In this document: one piece after another, positions 9,648-22,100 of the stretch
How positions within the stretch are numbered: position 1 is the stretch's first letter
Layout of the letters: each line of letters starts with the position of its first letter
Made by a program: the position numbers and the translations under genes
Source of the DNA: Pyropia haitanensis
Lineage: Eukaryota > Rhodophyta > Bangiophyceae > Bangiales > Bangiaceae
NCBI GenBank assembly: GCA_008729055.1
Contig: SDUX01000001.1
Location: forward strand, 372,001 to 436,000
Length of the DNA: 64,000 bases
Direction: 5' to 3'
Notes under the pieces: model-generated
What the model saw: the letters and a program-made list of their open reading frames with translations, nothing else
Database searches by the model: none
What the model was told of the DNA's origin: nothing

Positions 9648-10273
9648 GGCAACGAGGGTGCGGGGAGGGCGTGGCGGAGCTGGTTTGGGGGGGGACAGGG
9701 GAGGGGGAAGGGGGGGGCGAGGGGGCCGGCAACCAGCCGCGCGCGCAGAGGGAACGGGAGTGTACGCCGCTGGGACCCGCTCCAGACGGCCGGCACGCGC
9801 CGGTTCAGAGCACGCAACGAAGGGCGCGAGCTGCCCGCGGCAGCCGCCGAACCGACGTAGTGCCCGCTCGCCTCGAGGGGCGGCTGCCCTAGTCGTCGCA
9901 GCGCCCGCTGCTGCCTGGCCGAAGTGGCCTGCCAACCTCTGGCAACGTGCGCTGCGCCTCCCCAACAATGCGTGATCCGCCACCAAATCAGCACTTGCCG
10001 TGTGATGGGTGCGCCGTCGTCAAGTATTTACCCTATTGACCTAGGCTCTGGCCAACAAACAGTGAACACGTCAAACTTCCAGATCCCCTTTTCCAACCGA
10101 GAAAAGGGTACTTCCCATCGCTGCCCGTTGCCCCCGCAGCCACCATCAGTCGTAGTGACGGTGTCGTCGGCCGACGCAGCCGCCCGTCGCCGCCCACCGC
10201 CGTCTCGCACAGCGGCCCGCCGCGGCCTACCCCTTCCCCCCCCCCCCCCCGTTCCCGCCCCGAAACGACGGCC
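9648..10273. other. Divergent promoter region (DHDPS / TrmO-like gene)
   Basis: About 625 bases lie between two divergent starts. A less GC-rich core (about 9960-10120) lies near the middle and a C-run at about 10226-10249 precedes the ATG at 10274. No motif is strong enough to name. Confidence 0.5.
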
Positions 10274-10396
10274 ATGGCGCCCGCCCCCCCTCCACCCCCA
10301 ACGGTGGCTCTGGCCGCCGCCCCCCCCCCGCCGCCCATCCCCCACCCCGCGGCGCTCAAGGCGCGCCTCCTCGACACCGTCCCCCCCGGCGGCGAG

Positions 10397-10428
<32 letters not shown>

Positions 10429-10747
10429 CGCCGCCGCCGCCGCGGCGGTCGACGCCGCCCGCGGGCGGCGGTCCGAGCTCGCCCGCCGCCTCGGCGTGCG
10501 GGCGCGCAAGCTCGGCGACTGGAAGGGCAAGTTCCCGCGCGACCCGGCCGCCGGTGGCAGGGGCGGCGGTGGCGGCGGTGGTGGCGGCGGTGGTGGTAGT
10601 GCGGGCGGCGACGGCGGCGGCGACGACACCGGCGACGCGTTTCCCGATGCGGACGCGCGGCTGGCGGCGCTGCCGCCGGCGCTGCGGGAGCTCGCCATGC
10701 CCCTGACGGTGGTCGCGACGCTGACGCCGCGGGCGTCGCGGGGGGGG

Positions 10748-10791
<44 letters not shown>

Positions 10792-11292
10792 TGGTGTCCC
10801 CGCGGCCGCCGCGACGGTGCGAGCAGTACTGACGTTTACTGGCAGCGGCATGGCCGCCGCGACCGAGGGCGTCGAGGGCTTTTCCCACCTTTGGCTCGTG
10901 TCGGTCGCCGCCATTGGCGGTGGCGGCGGTGGCGGCGCCAACGGTGGCGGCGGCGGCGGAGCCGACGCGCCAGCCGCCACCCCCCTTCCAGCCGACGCGT
11001 GTGTGCCGGCCGTGGCGCGGGTGGCGACGGCAACGCCGGCGGCCCCCCCCGCGGCGGCGCCCGCCTCCACCTGACGCTCGTCGCGCTGGTGCGGCGGCTC
11101 GCCGCGGCGGCGGTGGAGGTGGCGGTCCGCCGGGAGGACGTGTGGTGGGGGGAGGGCGCCGGGGGGGCACCCGCCGCGGCGGCGGCGGCGCGCGCGATTG
11201 TCGACGTCAAACCTTACCTGCGCTACTGTGAGTCGTGGCCGGGGGAGGGGGAGGGGGGGCCGGGAGGTGGGGGGAGGGGGGGGCGGCGGTGA
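10274..11292 (+). CDS. TrmO/TsaA-like tRNA methyltransferase domain protein, frame broken at poly-C
   Basis: The ATG at 10274 opens a Pro/Ala-rich leader and a basic helix (RRSELARRLGVRARKLGDWKGK). A beta-strand region LTVVATLTPRA, a long poly-Gly stretch (10740-10790) and VEGFSHLWLVSV (about 10868-10905) follow; the last closely resembles the GLEGFSHLW motif of TrmO, which adds the methyl of m6t6A37 on tRNA. The same frame then stops at 11074. The neighbouring frame continues with TLVALVRRL and IVDVKPYLRYCES (11200-11231), matching the conserved end of the TrmO barrel. The switch best fits the C8 tract at 11043-11050. The family motif RSPxRPNPIG, expected between these blocks, is not visible in any frame. 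The identity is therefore an inference from two end motifs, and the protein may be divergent or non-functional. Confidence 0.55.
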
Positions 11293-12043
11293 CATGGGTG
11301 TTTGAATTGGTGGGGGGGGGGGCGGACTGTGGCTGACTGAAGGTGGGTGGGGCAGGGGGAAGGGGTCGTGGCGCCCGCCTGCCCACAGAGGGACAGCCGC
11401 CGCATCGGCCGTCGCACCCCCGCGTGGCATGCTGCTGGCGGCCGCGGTGGGCGTCTTGTGTGACGGGAAGGGGACGGACGGTGTAGGGGACGGGGTGGGC
11501 ACAGGGGGGGAGGGCGCCTTGCGCGCCGTCCCCCCCGCACCCCCCACGGTGGTGTCGGCGGGGACGTGGCGTGGGCGGGCGGGCAAAGAGGGGCGGGGGC
11601 GGGGGTGCCCAGCGCTCAGCAGTCCGTGGGGTGGTGCGGCGGCGGCGCGGCGCGCCTGCCGGTGGCGGCGCACGAGGGGAGGTGGAGGTGCTGGTGCCGA
11701 CGGTGCCGGCGGTGACGGTGGTGCCGGCGGCGGGCGTGGTGCGCCAGTGACGGGCGGGCGCGCGGCGGGTGGCGGGCGGCGGGGACGATGGGCGCCGGGG
11801 GGGGGGCGGGTGGCCACCCGCCGTACCGGCGGCGCGGCGCGCCGGCCACCCACCCCTAGGTGGCCGTGCCGGCGGGTGGACGGGGGGCGGCCGCCGCGAA
11901 GCGGGCGCACCGACCGCCGCGGCGGGTGGGCCCGCCGCCGCGCCGCCGCCGTCCGCCGCCGTGGCGGGTGGACCCGCCCACGTGGTGCGGGGCGGCCACC
12001 GCTGCGACCGCGGCGGTTGCCGGTGGTGCGCCCGCGGCGACGC

Positions 12044-12084
<41 letters not shown>

Positions 12085-12329
12085 CCCCTCGTCCGCCCCG
12101 CCCACCCGCCATCGTCCCGCCCCCCAAGACAACCGCCGTCCGTGCGGCCGTCGTCATTGCCGTACAAGGCACCGCGCCGGCCTTCACCGCCACTGTCGCG
12201 GCGTGCCACGCCCGCCCGCACGGCCTCCCGTTTCGCCCCGCACGGGACTGGCGGCGGCGCTCCGCCGTTCCCCCTCCCCTGCTGGCACGGGGCTGGTGGC
12301 GTGCCATGGCCACGGGCAGGTACACCCCC

Positions 12330-12363
<34 letters not shown>

Positions 12364-13274
12364 CCGATGGATGCGCGCGCCCCGCTCCATCCCGCCTTCC
12401 TCCGTGCCGACGGGCGGCGCGGGCTGCGAGGAAGCGGGGGGGGGGGTACAGGGGCGGCCACCCGGCCACCTTCCTTCCCCCCCCCCCCCCCCCTCACGTT
12501 GGTCATCTCGCCGTCCCTTCCCCCCGCCACAGCGGCGGCCGCCGTCGGCGCCCGCCGCCTCGGCAGAGGCGGGCCGTCCACCGCCGCGCCCGCCCGTGCG
12601 CAGCGTCCCGCGCGTGTCGCCACGGGCGGGGCGGGCGGCAGCCCCCCCCCCCGCCCCCCGCGTCCCTTCCTCCGCGGCCGCACCGCCGGCGGTGCGCCAC
12701 GGCCACGCGCCAAAGTACAGTACGCGCCGCCGCGCCGTCGATGCATCCGCGCGGCGCGGCCCCCCCCTCCTTCCGTCGGCCCCGCCGACGGCTGGCGCGG
12801 GCCGCCGGGCAGCCAGGGGAAAGGGGGCGGCCGCCGCGGCACCTTTCCCCCCCCCCCCCCCCCCGCCCTTTGCCTCCACACGCCCTCCCGGTCCCCCGCC
12901 CAAGCCGCGGCCGCCGGTGCTGGCGTCGGCGGCGGGGGCGGCCCGTCGCCGCGCGCCCGCCCGTCGGCGATCCCGTCGGTGGCGGCGGCGTCGCCCGCAC
13001 AAGCGGCCCGGCGCTGGCGGTGGCCATTGCCGCCGCGGCGCGCTGCCAGTCACGACCGCGGCCGCCGCACGGATTTGTGCCGTTTCCCGCCCCCGCGCAC
13101 GCGCGTGCGGCGCGGCGGCTCGAGACTCGCGCGCCGCCGTTGCACCCCCCCCCCCCCCCCGCTTCGTCGGGACCCGCCCGCCACGGCTCCCGTTCTTTGC
13201 ACCCCCCCCCCCTCGCCCCCCCCCGCCCCCTCCTCCTCCCCCCCCCCCCCCCCTTTCTCCCCTCACGGCCAACG
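11293..13274. other. Low-complexity GC-rich intergenic region with long C tracts
   Basis: About 2 kb of nearly pure G/C sequence contains many C or G runs of 10 or more, including 32 consecutive C at 12331-12362 and further runs at about 12479, 12846, 13145 and 13240. Long open frames exist on both strands but consist only of Arg/Pro/Gly/Ala and change frame freely, so I call none of them. The end should contain the promoter of the cupin-like gene. Confidence 0.55.
12331..12362. repeat. C32 homopolymer tract
   Basis: There are thirty-two consecutive C on the + strand, with another five C just upstream at 12325-12329. It is a candidate i-motif/G-quadruplex site and a likely place for assembly length errors. 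Confidence 0.9.
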
Positions 13275-13916
13275 ATGGTGCGCCCCCTCTCCGTGTCGCT
13301 CCCCCCCCCTCTCGCTCCGCGGCACCTCCTCCTCACCGCCGTCACGCTCGGCCTCGTCGCCTACTTCCGCGCGCACCCCCGCGCCGGCGCCGGCGCCGCC
13401 GGCGCGGGCGCCGAGTACATCTACGCGTCGCCGCTCGTGTCGGCGGCCCCCCCCCCCGGCCTATCCCCGACGGGTGACTCGGCGCTGCTCGACGCGCGCG
13501 GCGCGTACCAGCGGCACGCGTTTGGCAACGCCACCGCCGGGGCGGGCGCGCCCCCCGCGCCGTACGTGAATGTGGTCTACTCACGGGCGGGCACCCTCCG
13601 GTCGGGTGACCTCCACCGGTGTGCGCAGCTCAACGTGCTCGTGACGGGGTCCGCGACGCTGACGCGGCTCGTTGCTGGGGATGAGCTGGTGACCGCCCAC
13701 CGGGGGGGGGCGCCGCCAGACAGCGTGGTGCTCATCCCGCCGCACGTGCCGCACCTGTGGGCGTTTGTGGAGGATACGGTCATGACCGAGGCGTGGCTGG
13801 GCGAGGGGGGGGGGCAGTGCGCCTTCCAGGCGTGGTACTACGCGCCGTTCCGGGCGCGGGTGGCCGCGTCGATGGCCAAGGGGGGGAACGCCACGGCCGC
13901 CGCGGCAGCAGCGTGA
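13275..13916 (+). CDS. Membrane-anchored cupin-like protein, unknown function
   Basis: The 213-residue product starts at ATG 13275, directly after a long pyrimidine tract. Residues 15-32 form one hydrophobic segment (HLLLTAVTLGLVAYF), a signal peptide or signal anchor. The remainder contains a beta-rich core: YVNVVYSRAGTLRSGDLHRC, LNVLVTGSATLTRL, VVLIPPHVPHLWAF and VMTEAW. The alternation of short strands with the IPPHVPH motif is typical of cupin barrels, where His residues hold a metal. I infer a small-molecule-binding or enzymatic cupin facing the secretory lumen or another compartment. The C-terminus is Ala-rich. I do not recognise a specific enzyme family. The longer upstream open frame is low complexity and was not included. 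Confidence 0.65.
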   Translation: MVRPLSVSLPPPLAPRHLLLTAVTLGLVAYFRAHPRAGAGAAGAGAEYIYASPLVSAAPPPGLSPTGDSALLDARGAYQRHAFGNATAGAGAPPAPYVNVVYSRAGTLRSGDLHRCAQLNVLVTGSATLTRLVAGDELVTAHRGGAPPDSVVLIPPHVPHLWAFVEDTVMTEAWLGEGGGQCAFQAWYYAPFRARVAASMAKGGNATAAAAAA

Positions 13917-15635
13917 GCGGGGAGGGGGGGTCTGTGGGGTGCTCAGCGGCCGGCCGCTACGCGCGTGGGTGGGGGGGGGTGTGCGGGGAGGACGCGCCGC
14001 CGAGGGTGCACCGTCGGTGGGGGTGGCACGGCCGAGGCGCGCCCGCCGCGGGCGACCGCCCCGCCCTGCCCGCGTGCGTTGGCGACCGCGGCCACGACCG
14101 GCCGCCTGTCCGCGCCGCGCGGGCACGGGCGCGGGCGTGGCGGTTGGCACGGCTGCGGCCGTCACGGGCAGTGGCGGCGGTCGCGCCTTGCGTGGCGCAC
14201 GTGCGGGTGTTGGGTGGTGGGCAGGGTGGGGGAGGTGGTGGGGAGTGGCGGCGGCAGCTGCACTCCCTGTGGCGGTGGCCATCACAGGAAAGCGGGGGAG
14301 GGGGGGGAAGGGGAGGGGCGGTGGTCGGGGGGGGGGAAGGCACCTCGCTGGTGGCCCGCGGAGGGAAGAGAGCGAGTGGGGGAGGGTGACGGCGACCGTG
14401 GGCGAGTCGAGGGTGGGCCTGTGAGGTGGCGGGGAGCGCCAGCGGTGGGGCCGACGCGAGCGCCGGCGGCCTGCCGAGACTGCCCGCAGCAGCGCGCCGG
14501 GATGGGCGGCGTGGCGGCAGCGGCGGGGCGGGGCGGCGGGCGGTGTGCCCGCCGCGTGCCACCCCCGCCTCACCCGCCTGCCACCAAGAAAGAATTAAAA
14601 AAAAGGATAAGGTGTCACCCACCAAGTGTTACAAAAAGGACCCGGGCGTCGTCACCCACCCTCCAGTGTGCTTGCAAACGACGGATGCGGCGAAAGAGGT
14701 ATGCCGCGGCGGTGTGGGGCGAGACGGCAGCGAGGACAAGGGCGGAGGCGTGGCCGGACGAGAGGGAACGAGGGCACTGGCACGCGACGGGCGGCAGCCC
14801 CCCCACCTTACCCACCGCCCCCACCACGCTTCCGCCCTGTTCTCAGAGCGCCGTTGTCGGCCTCCCCACCCACTCCCCGCCAACCCCCCCTCGCCACTCG
14901 CCCGCCCGCCCCCCCCACCCCCCCCTGCGAGCGACCCGTGCAAGAAGCGACGCGGGGCAGGCAAAAAAAAATACAAAAAAATAAAGGGAAAGGGAAAAAG
15001 GGATGCCCGCACGCCCGGCCGAGCCGCACCAGCCCGCGCGACGCCATCCCCACACCGCGGAAAAGCGGGGGGTGGGAGCCACCGTCGATGAGACCGCCGC
15101 ACCACCGCCACTCCGCCCCACCCCGTTCCTTCCGCTCCCGCGGTGGCGCACCACAGGGCAGGGGAGCAAAGGCGACAGGGGCGGGAACAACCGAACCGGG
15201 TGACGACCCGAACCACACCCGCACCCACGTGCGGCGCGACAGCCGGCGCAGGCAGAGAGAGAGGGTGGGGGGGAACGACACCAAACGAGACGACGACACA
15301 CCACGCGGCCGCCGCGGGTGTGGGCGGCGTGTGCCGCGCCCCCCACTCGGCGCCGACAATGCGGCCGGGGGAAGAGACGAAAAAAGTTACAGCCCGCCCA
15401 CACGCCCATCATCCGCGGACGCGGGACGGGGCGAAGGGGGCCCGGAGGTAGGAGGGAATGTGAAGGGGGAGGGTCTGGGCGAGGGTGGTGCAACAACAAG
15501 GATGCACGTGTCCGCCGCTCACTGCCGCCGCGGCCGTGCGCACACCCGCCCGTCGGCGAGCGCCTTGCACCCAGCGACGCACCAGCTCACCGTGCCCTCC
15601 CGCGGAGCGCTTGTGCAACCACAGCATGTCGCCCA
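13917..15635. other. Intergenic, convergent 3' regions
   Basis: About 1.7 kb lies between the cupin-like gene and MED13, which converge. It is GC-rich with short A-runs near 14597 and 14965-15000. Several 100-400-residue open frames exist on both strands, all Arg/Pro/Gly-rich and without recognisable domains, so none is called. Confidence 0.55.
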
Positions 15636-16119
15636 TCAGGGGGGTAGACACGCCCCCCCCACCACACGAGGTGCTGGTGGCGGCGGCGGCGGCCCTTCGA
15701 CCTTGACCCGCGGCCGCGGCGGCAGCGGCGGCGTAGCCGTTGGCAGCCGCGTCAGCGCCGACGTCGGTGTCGACGTTGACGTCACCACCCGCGTCGACGC
15801 CGGCGGTCGCGGCGACGGCAGCGGCAGCGGCGGCGCCGCCACCCGCAGCAGCGCCGCGTAGGTGCGGACGGCGGCGGCGTGGAGGGCCCAGCGGGTGCCC
15901 CACACCGCCGCGGGCCACGCGGGCACCCCCGCCACGGCGGCGAGGCCGTGCCAGTCGGCGGCGGCGGCGGCCAGCACCGCCGCCGCCGACGGGCCGTCCC
16001 AGCTGGGCGAGGGGGGGTGGGCGGGCGGCGCTTCATCCCCTGCGCCGCCGCCGTCGCTGGCGCCAACGGCCCGAGCCCGCCGGGGGGCGCACGTGTCCAT
16101 GGCGTCGCCAGCCTGGGCA

Positions 16120-16166
<47 letters not shown>

Positions 16167-19100
16167 TGCAGGTGAGCGCGGGGCGGCCGCCCCGCCACCG
16201 CCCGGCGGGGCCACCCCCCAGTGCGCCACAAGCGTCATGCGGAGCGTCTCGGCGGGCGTCACCGCCGGCGCCCCTCCAGTCGGGGGCAGCCGCGCGTAGA
16301 GGACTGCCGCGGCGTCGCCCGCGGGCGCCACTACCACATCCGCGCCCACTGGGGGGTGCCCCGGCCGCCCAACGCCGCCACCGCCGCCGTCGCCGTCGCC
16401 GCCCCCACCACCACCAGCCGCCCGGTCGACGGCAACGAGGCAGGTGGTGCCCGCCGGCTCCGGTGCCACCGACAGCAGCGACACGGAAGCAAGGGTGTGG
16501 AGCGGGTCTGCATCACGGAGAGGCCGCCGCGGCCGCCGCGGAGTGGCGCTGCCGCCCGCGGGGGAAGGAGGGGCCGCGGCCGCCGCTACCGACGAGGCGG
16601 CCGCCGCTCCACCCGCCGGCGCATCGACCGGCGCCGCCACGCCGCCCCCACCCCCCTCCCCGCCCACCCCGTGGCGGCGGGTGAGAACAAGCTTGGCGCT
16701 CGCTACCGCCGCGGCCAGCACCGCCGCCCAGTCGGCGGCCTCGGCCGGCCCCAACGCCCCCACCTTGGTAACCACGACCCGCGTGGCCGCCACGTGCGGC
16801 AGCCACCACCGGCGGCCGCGCGCCCACAGGCGGCCCAGCACCCGCCGGCGGCACGCGCCACCGTCGCCGCCGCCGCCGCTTCCGTCGCCGTCGTCGTCAT
16901 CGTCGCCGTCGGCGTCTTCGTGCTCGGCGGCAGCCGTGGCCACGTCAAGCAACTCCCCGCGCCGGTCGGTCCATGCCATCACCCACCGCCGCGCGGGGCC
17001 GCACCACGCGTACGCGGCGTGGAAGACAACCTCCCCGGCGGGCGCCGCCGCCGCCGCCGACGTCGCCAAACTCAGGCGCGACGGCACCACCACCTCCCCG
17101 TCGCTCACCGACTCGGTGTCCGCGTCTGGATGACCGCCACCGTCGCCGCTGCCGGCAAGGCCATCCGCCTGGCCCGCCTCGGAGCCAACGCCGCTGAGCA
17201 CCACCGCCGGCTCGTACATCCACGACGGTGCCAGCCCACCGAGCATGTGCGCCGACCCAGACGGTGCGCGCAGCGCCGCCACCGCCGCCGCGTCGGCCGC
17301 CGCCGCGCCAGCCAACGCGGCTGCGGCGGCGGCCGCGCCGTCGGCGCCGTCGGCCGCATCAGCCGGCGTGCCAGACTGCACCGCCGGCGGGGCTGGCCCC
17401 CCCGGCGGGGAGCCCACCCCGCCAATGCTCGGCGCCACCCCCACGGCCAGGTCGGGCGTCAGCGGCGAGAGGAGCTCAGTCGGCAGGCGAACCCGCGATG
17501 CCGTCGCGGCGGCCGCCGACGCAGCGGCAGTCGCGGCAGCAGCAGCTGCCGCCCCCGCCGCCGCCCCCGCCGCCCCCGTCGTCGTGGCAGACGTGTCCGA
17601 CGAGCCCCCTGCCGCCGACGTGGCCGGGGCAACCAGCTCGGCAAGCCCCTCTGCCTCTTCCTTTGCCGACGGCACCCGCCGGCACCGGAGGGCATTGTAC
17701 AGACCCATCGCGGCCGCCTTGGCCGTCTGTGGCAGCAGCAACCGCCTCGGCACGCCCGCCGCCGCGGCAGCGGCGGCCAACCCGTCGCCGGCTGGACTCG
17801 CAGCGGCCGCCGCCGCACGGCCCGCCAGCGTGTCCAGCGGCGCCACCGCCTCGCGCGACAGCACGCGCACCAGCACCGACGCCGCCCCCGGCTCGGCCGC
17901 CCGCCACGGAGCCGGCGGGAGAGCCGCGCCCGGCGCCGCCGCCGGGCCCGTCGCGCCCGCTGTGGCGGGCACCAGGCACGCGACGGCACGAAGGAAGGCG
18001 CCGACCGCCGACGCACGGACAGCCGGGAAGGGGCACACCACCCACACCACAATGTGGCGGCGGTGGGCGGACGAAAGCGCCGCGCCGGCGGCCACCACTT
18101 CGCGGGCGAGCGACGCGGCCGCCAGCCGGAACTGCTCAATGAGCGCCACGTCGGCAGGCGTCACCAGCGTGTCCGCGGCGGCGCTGCCCCGTCGCCGCCG
18201 CGCGTCGAGGGTGGCGGCCGCGGCGGACGCCGCCGCTGCCCCGCCCGTGCTCCCCGACGACGCGACCAGCACCGTCGCGGCTGGCGACAGGGGCGCCAGC
18301 GCCCCGAGGCCGCACGCCGCGTAGCAGGCGCCCACGTCGGCGAGGAAGCGGGCGGTGGCCCCGCCGAGGTCGGCCGGCGCGAGTGTTGCTGCCGCCACGT
18401 CCTTGACGCCCGCGTAGGGGACCAGGCCCGCCTTTTCCCACAGCGGCAACACCGCCGAGGGGGCCTCGACCCAGTCGGCCGCAAAGCCAACCGCCACGCG
18501 CGGGGGCGGGAGTACCCCCACCACCGCCGCGGCGGCCGACAGGGGCAGCGGGCCGGCACTGGCCGTCAAGCCGGGAGGGAGGGTGGGGGCAGTCGCCGCC
18601 GCCGCCGCGGTGGTCACGTCAAGAGCAGTCGCCGCCGCAGCGGGGCGACCGGCGGGGGGCGGCGCCAGGGGGTGGGTCGTGTAGAGGCCCGAAAACGCGT
18701 CGTCGGCGGTCGCAACAGGGGGCGGAGCGTCAACGACCATCTCCCCTGCGGCGCCCGCATGTGGCAGCGGCAACAGACGGCCGCCACCAAGGACCTGCAT
18801 CTCGAGCAACCGCAGCAGGGCGTCCACGTCGGACACCGTACAGGCAGCCGCCGCCGGCAGCGCGACGGCGCTTGCAGGCAGGGACAAGGCACCGAGACCA
18901 CCTCCACCGTGCGGCGCGGCCACGCCCCTGCCGGTAGCGCAGTCAACGTCCGGCTCCCGACACGCCCCGGGCGGTGGCGGCAGTGGCGACCGCAGCGCAA
19001 TCGCCACACTCGCACAGTCGACCGCGACGGATGCGAGGGTGTCGGCCAACCACGACACGACCGGCGGCACGACGGGTGCAGCCGCCGCCGCCCGGTTCAC

Positions 19101-22100
19101 CGCCTCCGCCCCGCCTGGGGCCTGCCGCAACGCTACAGCAGACGGCGCCTCTTCCTCTGACGAGGACGCGTCGTCACCAGAACCTTCCTCCCCACCGTCG
19201 CCGTCATCGCTTGAAGACGTTGCATCCTTGGCCGCCGCCGCCGTCGCCGCGAGCCGCTCCTTGGCACTTGCCGTCATGGCGCCGCCACCCCTGGCGGTGC
19301 CTGGGCCGTCCCCCTCCTCATCCGACGAATCCCCATCCACCGCCCCCGCGCCCCGCCTCCGCGGCTCAGAGCATTGCACATCGGCCACAAACCGCACGCC
19401 TAGGCCGTGCCGCCGGCGGTGCCGCGCGAGGCGACGCGTAAACGTGCGCACCCGCCCCTCGGGCACGTACAGCGACCGCAGGGCGGCGCGGGTGGCCGCC
19501 GCACGGAGCACCGGGTCGTGCAGCCGGGACGACGACGCGACCGCCGCGGCGAGGCGCCGCCGCACGGTCGGCGACGGTGGGACAGACAGGCCCAGCCGGG
19601 GTGCCGCCGCCGCCGTCGGCGTTGCCCCCAGCAGCGACGACGACGACGACGACGCGGCCGCCCGCCGTGCCGACGGCAAGCGCGGCTGGGGCCCGCCAAG
19701 GCGCGCCAGCACCGCCGCCGCCGCCGACGTGGCGGCCCGCCGCTGTGCCAGGTCCGACTCAAACAGCGACCGCACGACCGCCGCCACGTCCACCGACCGC
19801 GCGCGCGCCACGTGGGCGGCCGTCGCCGACCGGGGTGCCCCGCCGCCGGGGCGGCCGCCCGCGCCCGCGGCAGCGGTGGCAGCGGCCGCGCCGCCGCCGG
19901 GCCGACCAGCGCCCGCACCCGCACGCGGGGGGGCGGCGGCGAGCGCGGCCGCCGCGGATGCCATGGCGTCTGCCAGCGCCGAGCTGTTGGGCGGCCGGCG
20001 GCCGCCGCCCCCGCCCAATGGAAACAGCGGTGCCGGGCCGCCGCCGCCGCCACCCGGGCCGCCCTTGCCCGGCGACGGCCGCGGCACCCGCGGCGGCCGC
20101 GCCGAGTGCGGTGTGTGCGGCGCGGGCGGCGGCGGCGACTGCACGGGCAGGGTCCCCGTGGGCGCTGCCGCCGTCAGTGGCCGCCCGGGTGGCGCCGCGC
20201 CCGACACGGGCGCCAGCGGACGCCGCGCTGACGGCCCCGCGCTGCCGCCGCCAGGCGTAGACACTGGCGACGCGGACCACGGGGGGGAGCCCCCCGCCGT
20301 CGGGGACGGCGCCGCCGTGGCGGCCGCCCGCGGAGAAGCGGCGCCGGCGCCAAGCAGCGGCGGCGCGGTCGGCAGCGGCAGCGGTGGCGGCGGCGGCGGT
20401 GGCAGCGGTGACGGCGACGGCGCGCCCACCGAGCCAAGCATGTTGTCAATCTCCATCGCCGCCGCGGCCGAGTCAGACAGGACGCTGCCAACACCGCCGG
20501 GGGTGTCGCCCCCACCGGAGGCACCCCCACCACCGCCGCCGCCGAGGCCGCCGTCGCCAACCCCGTTGCCGCCGTCCGCGGCGCCACTCGCAACGGCCGG
20601 CGTTGGCGGCTTGGCCGGCGTCGCCACGCCGCCCCCCCCCATCTCGCCTCGCGTCTCCCACGGGTCCCCGAAAAACCGCGTAATGTCCTCGTCAAACTCC
20701 TCATAGTTATCGTCCAAGCCGAGGCCGCCCAGGTCCGACAGGCCCGCCGACTCGCCAAACGGCGCGCCAGCCGATGGCGGCGGCGCCGGTACGGGGGGGG
20801 AAGACAACTGCGGGCCGCCGCCGCCGACGCCGCCGCCGACGCCGCCGCCGCCGCCGCCCGCCGTCAACGGCGCCTCCCCAATGGCAAGCGAGGGGGGCGG
20901 CTCGGCCTTGGCGCCCACCACTGCCGCCATCGACGCCGACGCGGCGGTTGTGGCCGCCGACGCGGTCGCCGCGGCCGCCCCCGCCGTCGCGGCTGCGGGC
21001 GCCCCGCCGCCACCGCCGGCCGCGGTAGCCGCCGCCGACGCGGACGGGGCGGCGGCCACGGCGGTCGCGGGCGCGGGCGTCAGCGCTTCCGAATCGAGCG
21101 GCGACCACGGGCGCTTGCGGGAGCGGCCCTCCGAGGCGTCCCCGCCGGCGCCCCCCCCCCCCACCGTGGCCGCCGCGTCGGCCGCCTGCGGGTCCCCCCC
21201 GTCGGTCGCCGCGGCCGCCGCACCAGCAGCGTCGGCGGCGTGCGGGTCGAGCTCGACGAGCACCGCCGCCGCCGGGTAGGGCACGTCCACCTGCGCCCCC
21301 CCCGGGCCCTCAAACCGCACAAACACCGCCGCGTCCGTGTCGGCCGCCGCTACCAGCAGCCGGTCCTCGATGGCGCCCGGCGCGGCCGGCACACCCCCCC
21401 CCACCACCCGGTCGGGCGGTGGTGGCAGCAGCCCCGCCTCGCGCCACCGCGCCACCACCGCCGCCGACAGGCCGCCGCTGGCGGCGCCCCGCGGGGACAG
21501 CCGCGCGCGCAGCCCCAGCGGCGCCACCACCAGCCGCAGGCCCGCCGCCGCAGCGGCCGCGGGGGCGGCGGCAGCAGCGGCAGGTGCGGCCACCCCCGCC
21601 GCGGCCGCCGGCGGCGGCTCCACATCCGCCGCCGTCAGCCGCCGCAGCCGCGGCGCCGACCGCAGCGCGACGGCCACCAGCGCGTCGGCAGCCGCGCCCG
21701 GCGGGGCGGCGGCGGCGGTTACGCGGACGGCACAGACGGCGTCGCCGCCGCTGCCGGGCGACAGCAGCACCACGTCGGCGCCGACGCGGAGCGCGCCCGC
21801 CCCGCCAAAGCCGCCGCCGCTAGGCGCACTCGCGGCGGCCGCCGCCACCGCCGTCCGGACCGCTTCGGCGAGCGCCTCGAGGGCGGCGGCCACGGCGGCC
21901 GCCGCTGGTGGCCTCCCACCACCACCACCTCCCCCCCCGGCCGAGGTGGCCCAGCCGGGCCCCGCCGGCGGCAGCACCCCCGCCGCGACGCGGGTGAACG
22001 CGCCGCCGAGGCGGCCGGCGACGCGGTCATTGGCAGCGGCGACCGCGGCGGCGGCCGCCGCCGCGGCCGCAGCCCGAGTTGCGGCCGCGGCGGCGGCCGG

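Noticed and set aside
11228..11233. GTGAGT as a splice donor after KPYLRYC
   Set aside because: It does not fit the GT-R-Y-G-Y donors seen in the five clear introns, and the TrmO fold normally ends here, so a short tail to the stop at 11292 is simpler.
10033..12132. 699-residue minus-strand frame over the TrmO-like gene and C-rich region
   Set aside because: Pro/Ala/Arg low complexity only, crosses homopolymers, no domain.
16221..19160. 979-residue plus-strand frame opposite MED13
   Set aside because: Arg/Pro/His-rich shadow of Ala/Gly codons; conserved motifs are on the minus strand.
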